64,000 bases of DNA from Streptomyces justiciae (lineage in GTDB: Bacteria; Actinomycetota; Actinomycetes; Streptomycetales; Streptomycetaceae): the NCBI RefSeq assembly GCF_015163075.1, contig NZ_JADDXU010000008.1, positions 1-64,000 of the forward strand, written 5' to 3'. Below the pieces are notes generated by a model, which did no database searches, was not told where the DNA came from, and saw only the letters and a list, made by a program, of their open reading frames with translations. The position numbers were made by a program, and so were the translations under genes. Below, one piece after another: positions 58,884 to 64,000 of the stretch (its first letter is position 1; each line of letters begins with the position of its first letter).

Positions 58884-60455
58884 GTGCGCGGTGATCTGGA
58901 GTGGGGCAGCGTTCCGGGACTGGTCCGGTCCGCGGTCGAGCGGTACCCGGACGTCGAGGCGGTGGTGGAGGGCCGTACGCGAGTGACGTACGCCGAGTTG
59001 GGCGCGCGGGTGGAGCGGTCGGCGGCGGCCTGTCTCGCTCATGGCATCGAGCCCGGTGACCGGGTGGCGATCTGGGCCCCGAACACCCTCGACTGGATCG
59101 TGGCCGCGCTGGGCGCGGTGTCGGCGGGCGCGGTCCTCGTCCCCCTCAACACCCGCTTCAAGGGCGCCGAGGCGGCGGATGTACTGCGCCGCAGCGGGGC
59201 GCGGCTGCTGTTCGTGACGGGGACGTTCCTGGGGACGTCGTACGTGGCGTCGCTGCGGCGCGCGGTGGGGGAGGGCGAGGGTCTGCCGGCGCTGGAACAG
59301 GTGGTGGTGCTCGCGGACGACGCCCCGGCGGACTACCGGACGCTGAAGGACTTCCTGGCGAGCGGGGAAGGGGTGGGGACGGCGGAGGTACGGGACCGGG
59401 CGGCGGCGGTCGAGGGGGTGTGGCCGTCGGACATCGTCTTCACCTCCGGTACGACGGGCCGTCCGAAGGGCGCGGTGATCACGCATGCGCAGACGCTGCG
59501 GGCGTACGAGATCTGGAGCGACCTCGCCGGTCTCCGCCAGGGCGACCGCTACCTCATCGTGAACCCCTTCTTCCACACCTTCGGCTACAAGGCGGGCGTG
59601 ATCGCCTGCCTCATGCGGGGCGCGACGATGATCCCGCAGCCGGTGTTCAACGTGGACACGGTCCTGGCGAACATCGCATCGGAGGCGGTGTCGGTCCTCC
59701 CCGGCCCGCCGACACTCCTCCAGTCCCTCCTGGACCACCCGGCCCGGACGTCGTACGACCTCTCGGCGCTGCGCCTGGTGGTGACCGGCGCGGCCGTCGT
59801 CCCCCTGACCCTGGTCGAACGCCTGCGGGACGAACTCGGCGTGGCGACGGTCCTGACCGCGTACGGCCTCTCGGAGGCGAGCGGCATCGTCACGATGTGC
59901 CGCCGCGGCGACGCGCCGTCGGTCATCGCCTCGACGTCGGGCCGGGCGATCCCGGACACGGAGGTCCGCGTCGAGGCCCCGCTCGGCGAACCCGGCGAGG
60001 TCCTGGTCCGCGGCTTCAACGTCATGCGGGGCTACTTCGAGGACGAGGCGTCGACGTCGGAGGTCCTCTCCCCGGACGGCTGGCTGCGCACGGGCGACGT
60101 CGGGGTGCTCGATGAGGCCGGCAACCTCCGCATCACCGACCGCCTGAAGGACATGTTCATCGCCGGCGGCTTCAACGCGTACCCGGCGGAGATAGAGCAA
60201 CTCCTGTCCCTGCACCCGGACGTGACGGACGTGGCGGTGATCGGCGTACCCGACGCCCGCCTGGGCGAGGTCGGCAAGGCGTACGTGGTGCGGCGCGAGG
60301 GCGCCGTCCTGACGGCGGACGACCTGATCGCGTGGGCGCGCCGGGAGATGGCGAACTACAAGGTGCCGAGGGCGGTGGAGTTCGTGGGGGAGCTGCCTCG
60401 GAATGCGAGCGGGAAGGTGGTGAAGGGGGAGCTGCGGGCGATGGGTGAATGGTGA
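58884..60455 (+). CDS. AMP-forming acyl-CoA ligase, FadD3-like
   Basis: Protein of 523 residues of the ANL superfamily: FTSGTTGRPKGAVITH, TAYGLSEASGIV, RTGDVGVLDEAGNLRITDR and the C-terminal Lys in NASGKVVKGEL. The stretch NPFFHTFGYKAGVIACL and the following VLPGPPTLLQSLLDHPAR look to me, from memory, very like mycobacterial FadD3, the ligase that activates the bicyclic steroid-ring remnant HIP. This supports a bicyclic acid as pathway intermediate but is not proof. GTG 58884. The stop sits in an inverted-repeat terminator. Confidence 0.9.
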   Translation: MRGDLEWGSVPGLVRSAVERYPDVEAVVEGRTRVTYAELGARVERSAAACLAHGIEPGDRVAIWAPNTLDWIVAALGAVSAGAVLVPLNTRFKGAEAADVLRRSGARLLFVTGTFLGTSYVASLRRAVGEGEGLPALEQVVVLADDAPADYRTLKDFLASGEGVGTAEVRDRAAAVEGVWPSDIVFTSGTTGRPKGAVITHAQTLRAYEIWSDLAGLRQGDRYLIVNPFFHTFGYKAGVIACLMRGATMIPQPVFNVDTVLANIASEAVSVLPGPPTLLQSLLDHPARTSYDLSALRLVVTGAAVVPLTLVERLRDELGVATVLTAYGLSEASGIVTMCRRGDAPSVIASTSGRAIPDTEVRVEAPLGEPGEVLVRGFNVMRGYFEDEASTSEVLSPDGWLRTGDVGVLDEAGNLRITDRLKDMFIAGGFNAYPAEIEQLLSLHPDVTDVAVIGVPDARLGEVGKAYVVRREGAVLTADDLIAWARREMANYKVPRAVEFVGELPRNASGKVVKGELRAMGEW

Positions 60456-60519
60456 GTTTGTTTCGCGCGAGGCTCTGCCGACCTGCGGGTTTGCGCGCGG
60501 CATGTGAAACAAAGTCACC
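60451..60519. terminator. inverted repeat between convergent genes
   Basis: GGTGAGTTTGTTTC (60451-60464) and GAAACAAAGTCACC (60506-60519) pair with one mismatch, with an inner GCGCG/CGCGC pair. It overlaps the stop codon of the FadD3-like gene and precedes the stop of the DUF559 gene. Confidence 0.72.
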
Positions 60520-60529
60520 AATCTCCGAC

Positions 60530-61468
60530 TCAGCCCAGGGCCGCCCGGATCTGGGTGAGCATGTGGGTGGGGTGGTGGAAGACGTCCTCGGCTGTGAAGC
60601 GGAGGACGGTGCGGATCTGGGGGGAGCGCAGGAGGTCGCTGAAGCGGGTGATGTCTCGGCGGTGGGCCTCGCGGGTGCCGTGGTAGGCATAGCCCTCGAT
60701 CTCCACCGCCAGGCCCGCCCTTCGGAAGAAGAAGTCGAGGAAGCGGCGGCGGCCTCCCGGGATGTGGATCTCGGCCTGAGTTTCGGGGCGCAGGCCGGCG
60801 TCGAGCATGCGTAGGCGGGCCACCGTCTCGGCGGGGGATCCGGCGCCGCGATCGGCGAGGCGCAGCCACTGGCGCGCGCGGGTCGCTCCGCGAAGGGGTG
60901 GCTCGAGTGAGATGGAGAGCGCAGCCCAGGTGGTGAGTGGCGGGCGCCGGACTCCGTCGACGCTTCGGTAGCCGAGTGCGGACTCGACGGCCACGAGGGC
61001 GTCGTCCCGCGGGCCGGCGCGAAGGAGGTCCGCCAGGGTGCGGGGTACGTCCGTGACGCGGAGACCCGCCTGCTGTACGACGTCGGCTTCGGCTACGGGG
61101 ATACGGTGGACGCGCACCCTGGGGCCGCGCTGCTGAGAGGTTCGCTCGGGGTCGGTGAACTCCGCCTCTGGCTTCGGTACTTGGCGTCCGACGCCGGTGT
61201 CCAGGACCTCGATGCGCCAGATCCGCGCCGCCGAACGGTGGCTCACGACGAGCCGCGGTTCGAGGAGCTGGAAGGCCTTGAGCCGCAAGCGCACGTCCAC
61301 CTCGCGCCCCGGCTCGACCCAGGCGCCGTTCCGGACCCGCGTCCAGCCCTCCACGCTCAGCCTCCGGCTGAGCGGAACCCGGGACCATCCGGCCGCCAAC
61401 GCCCGCGAGGTGAGCAGCACGCCGTCCTCGGCCAGAGTCGCCAGTTCGCCCCACTCCGCAGACTGCAT
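60530..61468 (-). CDS. AbiEi-like plus DUF559 nuclease-fold protein
   Basis: Protein of 312 residues: an N-terminal AbiEi-like winged-helix start (EDGVLLTSRALAAGWSRVPLSRRL) and a C-terminal Vsr-like DUF559 domain (RRFLDFFFRRAGLAVEIEGYAYH, then RDITRFSDLLRSP and FTAEDVF). Such two-part proteins are common and often multicopy in actinobacteria; they are thought to be solitary antitoxin/nuclease relics, and their role is not settled. No toxin gene is adjacent. Confidence 0.85.
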   Translation of the reverse strand: MQSAEWGELATLAEDGVLLTSRALAAGWSRVPLSRRLSVEGWTRVRNGAWVEPGREVDVRLRLKAFQLLEPRLVVSHRSAARIWRIEVLDTGVGRQVPKPEAEFTDPERTSQQRGPRVRVHRIPVAEADVVQQAGLRVTDVPRTLADLLRAGPRDDALVAVESALGYRSVDGVRRPPLTTWAALSISLEPPLRGATRARQWLRLADRGAGSPAETVARLRMLDAGLRPETQAEIHIPGGRRRFLDFFFRRAGLAVEIEGYAYHGTREAHRRDITRFSDLLRSPQIRTVLRFTAEDVFHHPTHMLTQIRAALG

Positions 61469-61661
61469 GCGGACACTTTCACCGAGCTGACGCCCGTGCG
61501 TTCGGCCCTGTGGATAACGGCCGAGCCGCAGATCGAGGGCGGTACGGCGCGGAGTGTGGCCGGGGGTGCTCAGGTTCCGGGCTGTTCAGCCGGCGACTCA
61601 GGGGCATGCGTAATGGGGCCGAGTAGGAACTCGACCCCATTACGTGGTGGCCCGGGCCGCG

Positions 61662-61808
61662 TTACTCCGAGACGCTCGTGGCGTGGACGTTGTCCGTGGT
61701 CACGGGCGTGCTCGTGGCGTGGACGTTGGCAGAGGCCGAGGCTGCGGCACCGCCCACCGCGGCGACGGCAATGGCAACGGTGACGAGGACCTTCTTGGCG
61801 CGGGTCAT
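61662..61808 (-). CDS. secreted mini-peptide with NVHATS repeats
   Basis: Small gene of 48 codons with AAGGAG six bases before ATG 61808. It encodes a clear Sec signal peptide (TRAKK then a 17-residue hydrophobic core; cleavage after ASA, residue 27) and a mature peptide of only 21 residues with NVHATS at 28-33 and again at 40-45, joined by a Thr-rich linker. The HAT core and the preceding TT resemble the DAHAT repeats of AfsS, encoded 180 bp upstream on the same strand. A -10 element TAGGGT lies at 61852-61857. It has no match I know; exported signal peptide or wall-binding peptide are possibilities. Confidence 0.8.
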   Translation of the reverse strand: MTRAKKVLVTVAIAVAAVGGAAASASANVHATSTPVTTDNVHATSVSE

Positions 61809-61932
61809 CCCGAACTCCTTGGTGTCAGCGACGGCTTGCGTACGAAGAGTGACCCTAGTGACGGGCGGGTGACTGTTCGAGTGGTGCGAACGGATCCGGC
61901 CGCGGATTGTCTTGATCGTTTCGAATACAGCT

Positions 61933-61969
61933 CGGCCGCGACGGCTCCCCCTCCGCGCCGCCGCGGCCG
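61933..61969 (-). terminator. hairpin after afsS
   Basis: CGGCCGCG (61933-61940) and CGCGGCCG (61962-61969) pair, extended by four further pairs after one mismatch; located 19 bp after the afsS stop. Confidence 0.65.
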
Positions 61970-61987
61970 ATCCCCGTGGGGTGGTGG

Positions 61988-62200
61988 TCAGATGCGCTCG
62001 GTCGTCGCGTGGGCGTCGAGCGTGGTGACCTCTTCCGTGCCGGTGGCGTGAGCGTCCTCCGGCTTGAGCTCCTCGCCGGTGGCGTGGGCATCCTGGGTGG
62101 TCACCAGGGTCTCGCCGGTGGCGTGGGCGTCGAGCGTGGTGACGTCCTCCGTGCCGGTGGCGTGGGCGTCGTTGGGCTTGAGCTCGTTCGTGTCGGCCAT
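61988..62200 (-). CDS. afsS: global activator AfsS
   Basis: Protein of 70 residues, recognised as AfsS by its repeats: five DAHAT motifs at 11-15, 24-28, 37-41, 49-53 and 62-66, typically preceded by TTL or TTQ. Residues 6-29 and 44-67 are near copies of each other. S. coelicolor AfsS has 63 residues. AfsS is made when phosphorylated AfsR activates its promoter, and it raises antibiotic production; how it acts is not understood. ATG 62200 follows AGGGAG. Same direction as afsR, 204 bp downstream of it. Confidence 0.95.
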   Translation of the reverse strand: MADTNELKPNDAHATGTEDVTTLDAHATGETLVTTQDAHATGEELKPEDAHATGTEEVTTLDAHATTERI

Positions 62201-62240
62201 GACGGTCAACTCCCTGATGTACGTGAAGGACTGGAAGCGA

Positions 62241-62276
62241 CCCGTCCGGCGACTCCCCCGAGGGCCGCCGGACGGG
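62241..62276 (-). promoter_or_regulatory. 11-bp perfect hairpin in the afsS leader
   Basis: CCCGTCCGGCG (62241-62251) and CGCCGGACGGG (62266-62276) pair exactly around a 14-base loop, 40 bp before the afsS start. It could end afsR transcripts, act in the afsS leader, or both. Confidence 0.7.
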
Positions 62277-62301
62277 TTCGCAAGGCCGTTCACCTTAACG
62301 G
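62276..62301 (-). promoter_or_regulatory. candidate AfsR/PhoP binding region of afsS
   Basis: On the plus strand GTTCGC (62276) and GTTCACC (62288-62294) form a direct repeat at 12 bp, and CCGTT/AACGG flank CACCTT as an inverted repeat. In S. coelicolor AfsR and PhoP bind overlapping GTTCA-type repeats in the afsS promoter; the match here is by pattern only. Confidence 0.5.
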
Positions 62302-62404
62302 TGTGGCCACAGTGCCGAGCCGTCTGCCCCCCGACGCGGCGCCCCGGCACTGATGAGACTGCCGGGTCGCGATAAACGAACGATGAACGCCCCGCCCCCG
62401 CAGG

Positions 62405-64000
62405 TCAGGCGACCGCGGCGGGGTTCAGGAGGGCACGGACCCCGTCGGCCTCGGGAGAGCCGAGTTCGTCGAACACGTTCAGCGCTTCCCGCCAGCACAC
62501 TTGGGCCCGGTCGGTGTGCCCGATCAGCAGCAGGGCGCGGCCGAGTGTCGTGAGTACGTTGGCGCGTCGCCACTCGCCGCCGATGCCGCGCAGCACGACG
62601 AGTGCCTGTTCGGCGTGGGAGGCAGCGAGTGCGGGCGAACGTTCGGCGAGATGGAGCTCCGCCAGCCGGAACAACGTCATGCCGTGCCAGAGGAGTTGCC
62701 TGCTGTCGCGGAACACCTCCAGTGCGGAGGAGAGGGCCGAGCGCGCCTCGGTCGTTCGCCCGGCGCTGGTGAGAGCCAGGCCCAAGGCGTACTTCCCGTT
62801 CGCGAGCCGTAGTGCCTGGCCCGTACGGTCCTGTTCGTAGATCTCGACTCCGGCCCGTGCCAGTGCCACGGCGCTCTCCGTGCGTCCGGTGGCCAGGTGG
62901 ACGCGCGAGAGGTTGCACTGGGCGGAGGCGGTGCCGGGCTGGTTGCCGTCTGTCCGGAAAGCCTCAAGCGCGCGTTCGAAGTGGGCTTCCGCGTCGGCAT
63001 GGCGCCCCTCGTAGAGGGCGATGATCCCCCGTTGGTTGGGGGCCTGCCCGCAGGCGACGGGATCGTTGGCGGCCAACCCGAGGTCCATCGCCCGCCTTCC
63101 CTCCTCCTCCGACTCGGAGAAGCGCCCGCACACGCTGTGCACGTGGCTGAGCATGGTGCGAGCCCTGCCTTCCGCCCAGGGGTCACCGGCGGCTCGGGCG
63201 GCGGCGCTCACGGCGGTGGCGGCCTGGGTGTACTGCAACGGGTTCGCACCCGACTCGCCGAGATCGACCGCGGCCATCAGCAGGTCGGCCGCCTTTCTCT
63301 GCATCCCCGTGGCCGCCGACTGCTGGGCGCAGGCCAACAGGCAGTTCGACTCGTTGAAGAGCCATTCCAGGGCACGATCGCGGTTCGGGAACGCAAGGCC
63401 GGGATGCTCCGTCTCCGCGAAGTGGTCCAGCACGCGTTCGCCCGGCCGCTCGATCGCATAGACGCTGGCCGCCGTCGCCAGATAGAAGTCCAGCAACCGG
63501 GAAAGCGCCGCCCCCCGTTCCTCCGGCGGCCATTCGTCCCGTTCCGCGCACGCACGCGCGTAGAGGCGTACCAGGTCGTGGAAGCGGTAGCGGCCCGGGG
63601 CCGCCGACTCCAGGAGGGACGTGTCGACCAAGGATTCCAGCAGGTCCTCGGTGTCCTCCACCGCCAGGTCCAGCATCGCCGCTGCCGCCGCCAGGGAGAT
63701 GTCCGGGCCGTCGGCCAGGCCGAGCAGGCGGAACGCGCGGGCCTGGGTGGGTTCCAGAGCGCCGTAGCCCAGCTCGAACGTCGCCTTCACCGCCAGGTCG
63801 CCCGCCTGGAGTTCGTCCAGTCTCCGTCGCTCGTCCGCGAGTTTCGCCGCCAGGACCGAGACCGTCCACGTGCGGCGGGCCGCCAGGCGGGACGCCGCGA
63901 TGCGGATCGCCAGGGGGAGAAAGCCGCAGGCCGCCACCACGTCCAGTGCCGCCTCGCGTTCGGAGGCCACGCGTTCCTCGCCGACGATCCTCGTGAAGAG
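62405..64000 (-). CDS. afsR: AfsR, C-terminal part (window edge)
   Basis: Partial gene; 532 codons to the stop at 62405, and the frame continues past the window end without a start. The visible part begins in the NB-ARC/AAA region (LFTRIVGEERV, FLPLAIRIAASRLAARRTW, FELGYGALEPTQARAFRLLGL, then FHDLVRLYARACAERDEW) and ends in TPR repeats (ALYEGRHADAEAHFERALEAFR, ALGLALTSAGRTTEARSALSSALEVF). AfsR proper has about 990 residues: an N-terminal SARP domain (not in view), the ATPase and TPRs. AfsK-type kinases phosphorylate it and it activates afsS, the next gene. Confidence 0.93.
   Translation of the reverse strand, partial: LFTRIVGEERVASEREAALDVVAACGFLPLAIRIAASRLAARRTWTVSVLAAKLADERRRLDELQAGDLAVKATFELGYGALEPTQARAFRLLGLADGPDISLAAAAAMLDLAVEDTEDLLESLVDTSLLESAAPGRYRFHDLVRLYARACAERDEWPPEERGAALSRLLDFYLATAASVYAIERPGERVLDHFAETEHPGLAFPNRDRALEWLFNESNCLLACAQQSAATGMQRKAADLLMAAVDLGESGANPLQYTQAATAVSAAARAAGDPWAEGRARTMLSHVHSVCGRFSESEEEGRRAMDLGLAANDPVACGQAPNQRGIIALYEGRHADAEAHFERALEAFRTDGNQPGTASAQCNLSRVHLATGRTESAVALARAGVEIYEQDRTGQALRLANGKYALGLALTSAGRTTEARSALSSALEVFRDSRQLLWHGMTLFRLAELHLAERSPALAASHAEQALVVLRGIGGEWRRANVLTTLGRALLLIGHTDRAQVCWREALNVFDELGSPEADGVRALLNPAAVA

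Noticed and set aside
61481..61494. CTGACGCCCGTGCG as an operator before the DUF559 gene
   Set aside because: Only the left arm matches; the right arm is lost.
1..64000. tRNA, rRNA and biosynthetic megasynthase genes
   Set aside because: None seen; no cloverleaf-like gene ends and no PKS/NRPS motifs despite the afs locus.

Overview
The window is a stretch of Streptomyces chromosome. The evidence is very high GC with GC-rich third positions, GTG starts, leaderless promoters, rare TTA codons, and two landmark loci: dmdR1 (iron regulator) near the left end and afsK / afsS / afsR (global antibiotic regulators) at the right end. Gene order from the SIS protein to purU matches, as far as I remember it, the S. 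coelicolor region SCO4393-SCO4403. The right end matches SCO4422-SCO4426. This comparison is from memory, not from an alignment.

Layout. 0.1-14.5 kb is conserved core: a PAS/GAF sensor protein, a SIS protein, dmdR1, an alpha/beta hydrolase lacking the Ser nucleophile, a two-gene ABC exporter, a primase/polymerase-like protein, an NsdA-like TPR regulator, a repeat-rich membrane protein, a lipoprotein binding protein, an SCO4402-family protein and purU. 14.5-18.1 kb is signalling: an ECF sigma factor translationally coupled to an unusual anti-sigma factor, a STAS protein and a four-EF-hand protein. From 18 to 61 kb, catabolic CoA-thioester genes are interleaved with unrelated transporters, regulators, oxidoreductases, acetyltransferases and a lipoprotein. 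51.7-55.8 kb holds a TetR regulator, the probable kbpA and afsK. 61.6-64 kb holds a 48-codon secreted peptide gene, afsS and the 3' part of afsR, which runs off the window.

Main result. The catabolic genes look like one scattered regulon. Ten copies of a 15-bp palindrome close to CTGACGGNCCGTCAG sit at seven promoters over 39 kb. In front of them lie about 20 genes: three CoA ligases, four acyl-CoA dehydrogenases, two enoyl-CoA hydratases, an SDR, a zinc alcohol dehydrogenase, two lipid-transfer-type thiolases, two DUF35 proteins, a flavin reductase, a cyclase-family protein, an amidohydrolase, a DoxX protein and an F420-type oxidoreductase. The palindrome is found in front of no unrelated operon apart from one membrane-protein gene that shares an intergenic region with the flavin reductase. 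The gene content resembles actinobacterial steroid or polycyclic-terpenoid breakdown: one ligase is FadD3-like and one thiolase is coupled to a DUF35 partner. The TetR gene at 51.8 kb carries a degenerate copy over its start codon and is the best regulator candidate. One catabolic block lies inside the afsK-afsS interval.

Other notable points: a secreted mini-peptide with two NVHATS motifs beside afsS, whose product has five DAHAT repeats; an intergenic palindromic repeat absorbed in frame into an acyl-CoA dehydrogenase; and a minisatellite that forms a translationally coupled ORF between two acetyltransferase genes.
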